Source of the DNA: Crateriforma conspicua
GTDB lineage: Bacteria; Planctomycetota; Planctomycetia; Pirellulales; Pirellulaceae
Reading direction: 5' to 3'
Length of the DNA stretch: 64,000 bases
NCBI RefSeq assembly: GCF_007752935.1
Contig: NZ_CP036319.1
Coordinates: 4,816,501-4,880,500, forward strand
Positions 54,949 through 64,000 of this stretch are shown in pieces. A program made the translations under genes and the position numbers. Below the pieces are notes generated by a model. That model ran no database searches, had not been told where the DNA came from, and was given only the letters and a program-made list of their open reading frames with translations. Position 1 is the first letter of the stretch. Each line of letters starts with the position of its first letter.

Positions 54949-56775
54949 TTAGACAGCGGCCGCGGTTTTCCCGGCACGCTTGATGCGCCGGCGATCCGCT
55001 TCGCCCAGCACAGCCTTGCGAAGCCGAATGTTTTCCGGCGTGACTTCCACCAGTTCATCGTCTTCGATGTATTCCAGCGCGGCTTCCAACGACATGTCGC
55101 GCGGCGGCTTCAAAATCACATTTTCGTCGCTGCCGCTGGCCCGCATGTTGGTCAATTTTTTCTCACGGCACGGGTTCACCGTCATGTCGTTGTCGCGAGC
55201 GTTTTCGCCGACGATCATGCCCTCATAGACTTCCGTCCCCGGGGCGACGAACAATTCGGATCGGTCCTGCAAACCGAACAAAGCAAACGGCATCGCTTTG
55301 CCACTGACCATGGAGATCAACACACCGTTTCCGCGACGCGGTACTTCGCCCTCGACCACTTGGTAACTGTCAAACCGGTGGTGAATGATCGCCGTCCCGC
55401 GGGTGGCGTTCAGCAACTTGGTTCGCAAGCCGATCAGACCACGCGAGGGGATTTTGAAGCTCAGCAAACTGAAATCGCCGCGCTGTTGCATCACGTCCAA
55501 GGTTCCGCGACGCAAACCCACCAGTTCCATCACCGGCCCCATCGTTTCGGTGGGCACCTCCACCCGCAAATCTTCGTAGGGCTCGTGCTTGATTCCGTCG
55601 ATCTCTTTGTAGACCACCTGCGGCTTTCCGACGCTCAGTTCGTAACCTTCGCGTCGCATCGTTTCGATCAAAACGGCCAAGTGCAACACGCCCCGGCCCG
55701 CCACGGCGTAGCTATCGCTGCCTTCGACCTGACGGACCCGCAGCGCGACGTTTCGCTCCAGTTCTTTTTCCAGCCGTGCTTTCAGCTGACGCGTCGTCAC
55801 GAACTTGCCTTCGCGACCCAAAAACGGCGACGTGTTGACACTGAAAATCATCTCAAGTGTCGGTTCGTCGACGCTAAGCCGCGGTAGCGCGGTGCCGCCT
55901 TCGGCATTCGCGATGGTGTCGCCGATTTCGACGTTCTCCAAACCTTCGATCGCGATCACGTCTCCAGCCGACGCTTGTTCGGCGGGGGTGCGCCCAAGCT
56001 TGTCGAACACGAACAGTCCGCCAACCTTCGCCACGCGCTTCTGATCCTTTTGGTACAGCATCACGTTTTGACCGCTGCGAATGGCGCCGGCGGTGATCCG
56101 ACCGATCGCGATTCGGCCGACGTAGTCGCTCCAGTCCAATGTGGTGACCAGCATTTGCAGCGGAGCTTCCGTTTCCACCTCAGGTCCGGGGACCGCGTCC
56201 ACCAGCAAGTCCAACAGCGGTTGCATGTTGGGAGACGTCGTCTCGGGGTCGGTCGTGGCGAATCCCTCTTTCGCACTAGCAAAAACGTAGGCCGCGTTGT
56301 CCAACTGGTCTTCGCCGCCAAGCTCGGCCAACAATTCCAGCGCTTCGTCCAGCGCCTCGTGCGGGCGGCCGTCCGGACGGTCGACCTTGTTGACCACCAC
56401 AATGGGCCGCACGCCCGCTTGCAACGCTTTTTCCAGCACAAAGCGGGTTTGCGGCATGGGGCCTTCGGCGGCGTCGACCAAAACCAACGCTCCGTCGGCC
56501 ATCTGGACGACGCGTTCGACTTCGCCGCCGAAATCCGCGTGGCCCGGCGTGTCGATCAAGTTGATTTTGACGTCGCGATAGGGAATCGCGATGTTCTTGG
56601 ACAAAATGGTGATCCCACGCTCCCTTTCCAAATCATTGGAATCCAGGATGCGTTCGCCTTTCAGTTCCGCATCGCGAAACTGGCCGCTTTGACGCAACAG
56701 GCAATCGACCAGCGTGGTCTTTCCGTGATCAACGTGGGCGATGATGACGACGTTTCGGATGTCGTTGCGACGCAA
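54949..56775 (-). CDS. typA: Ribosome-associated GTPase TypA/BipA
   Basis: The protein has 608 residues, matching the family (about 607), from a TTG at 56775. This start is chosen because AAAGG precedes it and the E. coli N-terminus also begins just before RNIAIIAHVDHGKTT; the longer frame to 56931 has no similarity. GTPase motifs: AHVDHGKTTL (G1), RGITI (G2), DTPGHADF (G3), NKVDRPDGRP (G4). EF-G-like domains III and V follow, plus the TypA-specific C-terminus (CREKKLTNMRASGSDE). It binds 70S ribosomes and acts in assembly and stress response. Confidence 0.94.
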   Translation of the reverse strand: MRRNDIRNVVIIAHVDHGKTTLVDCLLRQSGQFRDAELKGERILDSNDLERERGITILSKNIAIPYRDVKINLIDTPGHADFGGEVERVVQMADGALVLVDAAEGPMPQTRFVLEKALQAGVRPIVVVNKVDRPDGRPHEALDEALELLAELGGEDQLDNAAYVFASAKEGFATTDPETTSPNMQPLLDLLVDAVPGPEVETEAPLQMLVTTLDWSDYVGRIAIGRITAGAIRSGQNVMLYQKDQKRVAKVGGLFVFDKLGRTPAEQASAGDVIAIEGLENVEIGDTIANAEGGTALPRLSVDEPTLEMIFSVNTSPFLGREGKFVTTRQLKARLEKELERNVALRVRQVEGSDSYAVAGRGVLHLAVLIETMRREGYELSVGKPQVVYKEIDGIKHEPYEDLRVEVPTETMGPVMELVGLRRGTLDVMQQRGDFSLLSFKIPSRGLIGLRTKLLNATRGTAIIHHRFDSYQVVEGEVPRRGNGVLISMVSGKAMPFALFGLQDRSELFVAPGTEVYEGMIVGENARDNDMTVNPCREKKLTNMRASGSDENVILKPPRDMSLEAALEYIEDDELVEVTPENIRLRKAVLGEADRRRIKRAGKTAAAV

Positions 56776-57481
56776 GGGCGGATGCCTTTGATGGAAAGGG
56801 TGTATTGAGTTCGTATTCGTCGGCCGGGCAAACAATCGCCGGGGCCCGCGTGCGACGTTTCTTTCGGTCGCCACGTCAAAGCAGTGACTTCCAAAGAAGA
56901 CGCCGGCATCGGGCATCCCGTGACGATGCACCTAAGGGATGCCGCGTGACGATGGGTTCGCTCGATTTGGGGGCGGCCGCCGTCGGAACGCCAACGCGAC
57001 CTGACAGAAAAACGGCACCGCAAACCGATGCAAAAAAAATTTCTGCAGCAGCGTAAACGCGCAGGGAAAAAACGCTAGGCGTATTGATTCAAAGGTGGGA
57101 CCCGATCGCGGAGCATCCGCAGGCGGTTACCGGAAGACGAACGTCCCGTGCAGCGGGTGTTAGCGGCGCGCCAGTTACCGTTGACAGGTCTCGTTGCATT
57201 GCATGCAGCGGCGGCAAAGTTTTCCAGTTGCAACGGTCACCGATGACCGCTGTGGGATGCCCACGGGAAAACCGTCCACAGCAGCGTCCAATGCCGTTGT
57301 CACTTTTGCTTGCCTGTGCGATATTCTGCCACAGTGACGCCCGCAAGAACCGCGGGCGTTGACTTGGACCTACTTTGTGATTTTTTTCACAAAGTCTCTG
57401 CGGCGTGTTTTGCCACGACCAGGCGGTCTTCGACACGGGCCGGCGTTCGTGTGAAGCATTCTTTCTAGGCTGAAACAGTCG
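56776..57481. other. Divergent intergenic region upstream of the nqr operon
   Basis: 706 bases between typA and nqrA. It contains a CRP-type palindrome (57372-57395) and a GC-rich hairpin ACGCCCGC / GCGGGCGT (57337-57344 and 57352-57359) without a T-run. A TTGACT at 57359-57364 could be a -35 element, but no good -10 follows. No gene is seen. Confidence 0.5.
57372..57395. promoter_or_regulatory. CRP/FNR-family-like palindromic site upstream of nqrA
   Basis: A perfect 9-base inverted repeat ACTTTGTGA / TCACAAAGT around six T. Its core TGTGA-N6-TCACA equals the E. coli CRP consensus half-sites and spacing. It lies 87 bases before the nqrA ATG. The regulator in this organism is unknown. Confidence 0.55.
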
Positions 57482-58825
57482 ATGGTAACGATCAAAAAGG
57501 GTTTGGACCTTCCCATCACGGGATGCCCGGAACAGCACATCGAAGTCGCTTCGCCGGTTTCGTCGGTTGCCCTGTTGGGTGACGACTATGTCGGTATGAA
57601 GCCCACGATGCTGGTGGCCGAAGGCGACACTGTTCGCGCGGGCCAACCGGTGTTCGAAGACAAGAAGACCCCAGGTGTGATTTTCACCGCTCCGGCTTCG
57701 GGTCGCGTGACCGGTGTGGTCCGCGGTGCGAAACGGAAATTCGAAGCGTTGACGATCCAGGTCGAAGGCGACGAACGCGTCGAATTCGACCAGGCCAAGG
57801 GCGGCACGCCGTCGGGCATGGGCCGTCAGGGGCTGACCGACGTGTTGGTCCAGTCCGGATTGTGGACCGCCTTCCGCGGACGCCCCTACGGCAAAGTTCC
57901 CGCCCCGGGCACCACCCCGCATTCGATCTTCGTGACCGCGATCGACACCAACCCGCTGGCGGCCGATCCCGCGGTGGTGCTGGCCGACCGCAAGGACCAG
58001 TTTTCACTGGGCTTGGAAGCGATCGCCGAGCTGACCGATGGGAAGGTGTTCGTGTGCAAATCACCGAACTCCGAGATCCCCGGGTCATCCAACACCAAAA
58101 TCGAAATTGAATCGTTCGGCGGCCCCCACCCGGCGGGGCTGGTCGGCACACACATTCATCACTTGGATCCGGTGGGACCGACGAAAACGGTTTGGCACAT
58201 CGGATACCAAGACGTCGCGGCGATCGGATCGCTGTTGATCAATGGCACGTTGGATCCGCGACGCGTGATCGCGTTGGCCGGACCGGTCGTCAAGCAGCCG
58301 CGATTGTTGGAAACCCGTTTGGGCGCCAACGTCAGCGAATTGATCGACGGCGAATGCGAAGACGTCAAAGTCCGGCCGATTTCCGGTTCGGTGCTTTGCG
58401 GACGCACCGCGTTGGATCCACACCAGTACCTGGGCCGCTATCACAACCAAGTCTCCGTCTTGGCCGAAGGCGATGACCGAGAGTTTCTTGGCTGGCAAAA
58501 ACCCGGTTTTGATAAGTACAGCGTGACACGCGTTTTTGCATCCGCGATGACGCCGGGCAAGAAATTCCCCTTCACGACGTCCACCGGCGGCAGCGTGCGG
58601 GCGATGGTGCCACTGGGAACCTACGAAAAGGTCGTCCCGCTGGACATCCTGCCGACGCAATTGCTGCGTGCCCTGATCGTCCGCGACACCGACCAAGCGC
58701 AACAGTTGGGCGCGTTGGAGTTGGACGAAGAAGACTTGGCGTTGTGCACGTTCGTGTGTCCCGGCAAATACGAGTACGGTTCCCTGTTGCGTGAAAACTT
58801 GACCACGATCGAACGGGAAGGTTGA
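57482..58825 (+). CDS. nqrA: Na+-translocating NADH:quinone reductase subunit A
   Basis: The 447-residue protein starts [18 protein letters not shown], has the biotinyl/RnfC-like half ([40 protein letters not shown]) and a C-terminal part with [19 protein letters not shown]. NqrA is the cytoplasmic quinone-binding subunit. It is the first gene of the complete six-gene nqr operon. Confidence 0.96.
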   Translation: MVTIKKGLDLPITGCPEQHIEVASPVSSVALLGDDYVGMKPTMLVAEGDTVRAGQPVFEDKKTPGVIFTAPASGRVTGVVRGAKRKFEALTIQVEGDERVEFDQAKGGTPSGMGRQGLTDVLVQSGLWTAFRGRPYGKVPAPGTTPHSIFVTAIDTNPLAADPAVVLADRKDQFSLGLEAIAELTDGKVFVCKSPNSEIPGSSNTKIEIESFGGPHPAGLVGTHIHHLDPVGPTKTVWHIGYQDVAAIGSLLINGTLDPRRVIALAGPVVKQPRLLETRLGANVSELIDGECEDVKVRPISGSVLCGRTALDPHQYLGRYHNQVSVLAEGDDREFLGWQKPGFDKYSVTRVFASAMTPGKKFPFTTSTGGSVRAMVPLGTYEKVVPLDILPTQLLRALIVRDTDQAQQLGALELDEEDLALCTFVCPGKYEYGSLLRENLTTIEREG

Positions 58826-58844
58826 TCAAGGAAAACCCAGAAAC

Positions 58845-60104
58845 ATGAAAGCACTGCGCGACGCTCTGGATTCGGTTCACCCTTACTTTGAAAAGGGTGC
58901 GATTCTGGAGAAGGCCTACCCGGTCTACGAGGCCCTCGACACATTTCTTTACACACCCGGCGAAACCACGCACGGCTTGACCCACGTTCGCGACGGCATC
59001 GACCTGAAGCGGATGATGAGCATGGTCGTCTTTGCGTTGGTCCCGGTGACCCTGTTCGGCATGTGGAATGTCGGTTACCAGGCCACCGAAGCGGTTGAAA
59101 AGATGACCGCCGCGGGGATCGACATCGATTACGATTGGCACCACCAACTGTTCCAGGCGATCGGCTTCGGCTATGACGCATCGGATCACGTGGCCAATTT
59201 CGTGCTCGGTGCGATTTTCTTTTTGCCGATGTACATCGTGACGATGTTTGTCGGTGGCCACATCGAATTGGTGTTCAGCGTTCTGCGTGGACACGAAATC
59301 AACGAAGGCTTCTTGGTCACCGGACTGTTGTTCCCGCTGACACTGCCCGCATCCATTCCGCTTTGGCAGGTCGCACTGGGGATCGCGTTCGGCGTGATCG
59401 TGGCCAAGGAGGTCTTCGGCGGAACGGGTCGAAACTTCTTGAACGTCGCCCTGACCAGCCGTGCGTTCCTGTACTTCGCCTACGCCGGCCAAATCAGTGG
59501 TGACAAAGTCTGGACGGCCGTCGATGGCTACAGCGGCGCGACCGCCCTGGGCCAAATGGCGATCGCCGAACAAGACGCGGTCGGTTCACTGGCAAGCGTC
59601 GACTATGTCTGGGGTGCCCAGGAACCGATCACTTGGATGAGTGCTTTCATCGGCACCATTCAGGGATGCGTCGGCGAAACCAGCGCCCTGTTGTGTTTGG
59701 TCGGTGCCGGCATCTTGATCGCTTGTGGCGTCGGATCTTGGAAAATCATGACCGGCGTGATCGGCGGTGTCGTCGCCACGTCGCTGTTGTTGAATGTGGT
59801 GGGCAGCGAAACGAACCCGATGTTCGAAGTCCCGTTCTATTGGCACCTGGTCATCGGCGGCTTGGCGTTCGGTTTGGTCTACATGGCCACCGACCCGGTC
59901 AGCGCATCGATGACCGAAACCGGTAAATGGTTTTACGGCGGACTGATCGGATTCATGACCGTCCTGATTCGGGTCATCAATCCGGCTTTCCCCGAAGGCA
60001 TCATGCTGGCCATCTTGTTCGGCAATGTGTTTGCTCCGCTAATCGACTACTTCGTCGTCCAGTGGAACGTCTCTCGCAGAAAGGCTCGTTATGCAACGGC
60101 GTGA
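58845..60104 (+). CDS. nqrB: Na+-NQR subunit B, FMN-bearing membrane subunit
   Basis: A 419-residue protein with about ten membrane helices. The covalent FMN site is Thr233 in [31 protein letters not shown] is a conserved loop. NqrB holds the sodium path and a riboflavin. It overlaps nqrC by 14 bases. FMN attachment needs ApbE, encoded at the end of the operon. Confidence 0.96.
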   Translation: MKALRDALDSVHPYFEKGAILEKAYPVYEALDTFLYTPGETTHGLTHVRDGIDLKRMMSMVVFALVPVTLFGMWNVGYQATEAVEKMTAAGIDIDYDWHHQLFQAIGFGYDASDHVANFVLGAIFFLPMYIVTMFVGGHIELVFSVLRGHEINEGFLVTGLLFPLTLPASIPLWQVALGIAFGVIVAKEVFGGTGRNFLNVALTSRAFLYFAYAGQISGDKVWTAVDGYSGATALGQMAIAEQDAVGSLASVDYVWGAQEPITWMSAFIGTIQGCVGETSALLCLVGAGILIACGVGSWKIMTGVIGGVVATSLLLNVVGSETNPMFEVPFYWHLVIGGLAFGLVYMATDPVSASMTETGKWFYGGLIGFMTVLIRVINPAFPEGIMLAILFGNVFAPLIDYFVVQWNVSRRKARYATA

Positions 60105-60960
60105 TTCGATCGGCAACACCATCCTGGTTGCCCTGGTTCTTTGCGTGGTCTGTTCGCTAGCGGTGAGCGCCGCGGCGGTCGTCCTGCGTCCGATCCAGGC
60201 AAAGAACAAGCAACTGGATCAACAACGAAACATTCTGGACGCCACTGGTCTGGCGATGGGTGAATACGGAAAGCCCGCGTCGCAACTGTCGGCTGAAAAG
60301 GTGGCAGAACTGTACGAGTGGATCAGTGAAAAATTGGTCAACTTGGAAGACGGTTCCTACAACACCGAAATCGATCCGGAAACGTACGATCCTCGCGAAG
60401 TGGTCGACGACAAGGCCCGCAGCGTCGAAGTCGTCGCCGAGGATTACAACCCCGGAATCGGCCGCCGGGAAAAGGTCGCCAAGGTCTTCTTCGTCAAACG
60501 TCCCGGCGAAGACCGTATCCGACAAATCGTCTTGCCCGTCTATGGCAAGGGATTGTGGTCGACCATGTACGGATACTTGGCGATGAAGAGCGACCTGGAG
60601 ACGATTCAAGGTCTGACGTTCTATGAGCACGGGGAAACCCCGGGCCTGGGCGGCGAAGTGGACAACCCGCGTTGGAAACAACAGTGGGAAGGCAAACTGC
60701 TGTTCAACGACAGCGGGCAACCGGCGGCCAAGGTCAGCAAGGGCCCGGCGCCCCCCGGAAACCCGTATTCGGTCGACGGTCTGTCCGGTGCCACCATCAC
60801 CAGTAACGGCGTGACCAATCTGATCAATTACTGGGCCGGCGATGACGGCTATGGCCCGTTCATGAAGAAGCTTCGGACGGAATTGAACGAAGCACCCGCC
60901 GGCGAAGAAACCGCTGGCGTTTCAACGAGCACCGGACCTCAACCCACGCTGGAGGGTTAA
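60091..60960 (+). CDS. nqrC: Na+-NQR subunit C, FMN-bearing
   Basis: The protein has 289 residues: one N-terminal membrane helix ([20 protein letters not shown]) and a periplasmic FMN-binding domain with the attachment Thr235 in [33 protein letters not shown] and ETPGLGG are family motifs. It passes electrons within the complex outside the membrane. Confidence 0.96.
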   Translation: MQRRDSIGNTILVALVLCVVCSLAVSAAAVVLRPIQAKNKQLDQQRNILDATGLAMGEYGKPASQLSAEKVAELYEWISEKLVNLEDGSYNTEIDPETYDPREVVDDKARSVEVVAEDYNPGIGRREKVAKVFFVKRPGEDRIRQIVLPVYGKGLWSTMYGYLAMKSDLETIQGLTFYEHGETPGLGGEVDNPRWKQQWEGKLLFNDSGQPAAKVSKGPAPPGNPYSVDGLSGATITSNGVTNLINYWAGDDGYGPFMKKLRTELNEAPAGEETAGVSTSTGPQPTLEG

Positions 60961-60962
60961 TC

Positions 60963-61589
60963 ATGGCAGCCCCCAAACCCAAAGAGGTCCTGCTGGGACC
61001 ACTGGTTGATAACAACCCGATCGCACTGCAGATCCTGGGAATTTGTAGCGCATTAGCGGTGACCACGAAGATGGAAACATCGGTCGTCATGGCTTTGGCG
61101 GTGATCGCGGTGACCGCGTTCAGTAACCTGGCCGTCAGTGCGATCCGCAGCTTCATCCCCAGCAGCATTCGGATCATCGTGCAGATGACCGTGATCGCGT
61201 CGCTGGTGATTGTGGTCGACCAATTCTTGAAGGCCTTCTTTTTCGACATCAGCAAGCAGCTTTCGGTCTTCGTCGGGCTGATCATCACCAACTGCATCGT
61301 GATGGGTCGCGCCGAAGGCTTTGCGATGAAGAACCCAGCCGGTATCAGTTTCCTGGACGGCGTCGGCAATGGCCTGGGCTACGGCATGGTGCTGTTGGTC
61401 GTCGCGTTTTTTCGGGAACTGTTCGGTAATGGTTCGCTGTTCGGCGTCACCATCATGGAACTGGACCGCAACGGCGGCTGGTACAACCCGAACAACTTGA
61501 TGTTGTTGCCACCCAGCGCGTTCTTCTTGATCGGCATCATGATCTGGGTGATCCGATCGTTCCGCCCCGAACAAATCGAAGAGGCCTAG
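60963..61589 (+). CDS. nqrD: Na+-NQR subunit D
   Basis: A 208-residue protein with six membrane helices. [19 protein letters not shown] and [20 protein letters not shown] contain the conserved Cys that, with NqrE, hold an intramembrane iron centre. It is homologous to RnfE; the NQR context decides the name. It starts 2 bases after nqrC. Confidence 0.96.
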   Translation: MAAPKPKEVLLGPLVDNNPIALQILGICSALAVTTKMETSVVMALAVIAVTAFSNLAVSAIRSFIPSSIRIIVQMTVIASLVIVVDQFLKAFFFDISKQLSVFVGLIITNCIVMGRAEGFAMKNPAGISFLDGVGNGLGYGMVLLVVAFFRELFGNGSLFGVTIMELDRNGGWYNPNNLMLLPPSAFFLIGIMIWVIRSFRPEQIEEA

Positions 61590-61595
61590 AGTCCG

Positions 61596-62234
61596 ATGGA
61601 AGAATACCTGAGCATCTTTTTGAAGGCCGTCTTCGTCGAAAACTTGGCGTTGGCCTTCTTCCTGGGCATGTGCACGTTCTTGGCGGTCAGCAAGAACGTC
61701 AAAACGGCCCTCGGTTTGGGCGTCGCGGTGATCGTGATCGAAACCATCACGGTGCCGGCCAACCAGTTGATCTATGACTGGATGTTGAAGAAGGGCGCGT
61801 TGACTTGGTTGAACGGCCTGGGCATCGGCACCGACGTGATCGATTTTTCGACCGTCGATTTGACGTTCCTGTCGTTCATCAGCTACATCGGCGTGATCGC
61901 GGCGATGGTCCAGATTCTGGAGATGACGTTGGACCGATTTTTTCCGGCGCTTTACAACGCGTTGGGAATTTTCCTGCCGCTGATCACGGTGAACTGCGCC
62001 ATCTTGGGTGCGTCGCTGTTCATGCAGGAACGCAGCTACAACTTCCCCCAATCATGTGTCTACGGTTTCGGCTGCGGTGTCGGCTGGGCCATTGCGATCG
62101 CCGCGTTGGCGGGAATTCGTGAAAAACTGAAATACAGTGACGTTCCACCGCCGCTGCGTGGTTTGGGAATCACGTTTATCACGGTTGGATTGATGTCGCT
62201 GGCGTTCATGTCGTTTAGCGGGATTCAGCTTTGA
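61596..62234 (+). CDS. nqrE: Na+-NQR subunit E
   Basis: A 212-residue protein with six membrane helices, related to Rnf[21 protein letters not shown] and [18 protein letters not shown] hold the conserved Cys partners of NqrD. It ends MSFSGIQL, typical of NqrE. It follows nqrD by 6 bases. Confidence 0.96.
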   Translation: MEEYLSIFLKAVFVENLALAFFLGMCTFLAVSKNVKTALGLGVAVIVIETITVPANQLIYDWMLKKGALTWLNGLGIGTDVIDFSTVDLTFLSFISYIGVIAAMVQILEMTLDRFFPALYNALGIFLPLITVNCAILGASLFMQERSYNFPQSCVYGFGCGVGWAIAIAALAGIREKLKYSDVPPPLRGLGITFITVGLMSLAFMSFSGIQL

Positions 62235-62368
62235 TCCGATTCGGGCGGGTGCCGGGATCGTTGCCAGACGCGGTTGCGTCGGACATCCGTAAGGCATCTG
62301 CCGCCGCATGATCGGCCTGCCGATCCGTTGGTCATTCACATTTCAAAAAGTCAACAAAGTCTGATTCG

Positions 62369-63592
<1,224 letters not shown>

Positions 63593-63598
63593 TCTTTC

Positions 63599-64000
63599 AT
63601 GAACGCATTCATGCACGTCGCAACGCGGTCGCACTTTCGGGTGGCCGCGTTGTTTCTTTTAGTCTCACTGGGCATCGGTCAATCGCGAGCCCGCGGTCAG
63701 CAAGACCTGGTCAGCTTTGCGGGCCAGACGATGGGGACGACTTATTCGATCAAGATCGCACCGCCCCATGATTCGCTGCCGGACGATCTTCGCTTTCAGG
63801 TCGATGCCGAATTGCGAACCGTCAACGACCAGATGTCGACCTATTTGAAGTCGTCAGAGATCTCGCAGTTCAATGCATCGGATTCGACCGACTGGTTCGA
63901 CGTCAGCGATGCGACCGCCCTGGTGGTGAAGCGAGCGTTGGAGATTTCGGAACTGACCGATGGCGGCTTCGACGTCACCGTGGGACCACTGGTGGACGCG
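63599..64000 (+). CDS. apbE: FAD:protein FMN transferase ApbE, 3' end outside window
   Basis: 134 residues are visible from the ATG at 63599, starting with a signal peptide (FRVAALFLLVSLGIG). FAGQTMGTTYSIKIA is the ApbE front motif; ELRTVNDQMSTYLKSSEISQF and GGFDVTVGPLVDA follow in the family order. ApbE attaches FMN to Thr in S-G-A-T motifs of NqrB and NqrC. It starts 6 bases after nqrF, so it is almost certainly the last known gene of this operon. Confidence 0.94.
   Translation, partial: MNAFMHVATRSHFRVAALFLLVSLGIGQSRARGQQDLVSFAGQTMGTTYSIKIAPPHDSLPDDLRFQVDAELRTVNDQMSTYLKSSEISQFNASDSTDWFDVSDATALVVKRALEISELTDGGFDVTVGPLVDA

Noticed and set aside
57337-57359. GC-rich hairpin upstream of nqrA considered as a terminator for an unseen rightward transcript
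   Set aside because: No T-run follows and there is no rightward gene before it.

Overview
The window is one stretch of bacterial chromosome, about 64 kb, that reads as a planctomycete of the Pirellulaceae type (Rhodopirellula-like). The evidence is the mix of families: a secretin with several N-terminal modules, a formylglycine sulfatase beside a WPQFRGP-type PQQ-like propeller, a DUF1559-style prepilin-like protein, a large Ser/Thr kinase fusion, many secreted low-complexity proteins, a serpin, and a Na+-translocating NQR operon with its flavin transferase. Gene density is high, Shine-Dalgarno sites are often weak, and most of the window looks GC-rich. I see no tRNA, rRNA, CRISPR array, insertion sequence or prophage.

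Layout. 1-3395 (-) is a secretin cut by the window edge. 3779-9295 (+) is the most unusual region: four overlapping genes (a secreted protein with a C-terminal anchor; a C39-peptidase-like/rhodanese fusion; a MauE-like/prepilin fusion; a GT39-type glycosyltransferase). They lie behind a promoter-like element whose -35/-10 spacer is almost entirely a run of 15 C. 9498-16830 holds mutS, TatD, cdsA, leuB and a GT4 glycosyltransferase. 16915-20890 holds a PQQ-like propeller, a sulfatase and dapF, all (-). 21080-23836 (-) is a kinase fused to an Hsp70-like module. 24282-26605 is hemC-hemL. 26621-32087 (-) is a three-gene sensory operon (periplasmic binding protein, PAS histidine kinase, response regulator with a degenerate HD domain). 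32503-41684 holds a HEAT lipoprotein, an LRR-pepP-accB-accC run, leuS and a PSP1 protein. 41734-43529 is bioB facing greA, and greA has a promoter plus leader terminator resembling the E. coli GraL arrangement. 43696-50656 is mostly secreted proteins (GH30-like hydrolase, coiled-coil protein, serpin, retropepsin-like protease) plus yacG. 50837-54710 holds glmU (uridylyltransferase part only), prs, an aldo/keto reductase and two small secreted proteins. 54949-56775 (-) is typA. 57482 to the end is nqrA-F followed by apbE, with a perfect CRP-type palindrome upstream.

How the genes work together. The nqr operon with apbE makes a sodium-pumping respiratory complex and the enzyme expected to attach its covalent FMN. 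accB/accC and bioB supply acetyl-CoA carboxylase and its cofactor. hemC/hemL are two heme-precursor steps. glmU and prs give nucleotide-sugar and PRPP. The 3779-9295 cassette has no function I can name; it looks like a cell-surface or disulfide/peptide-processing system, possibly switched by changes in homopolymer length.
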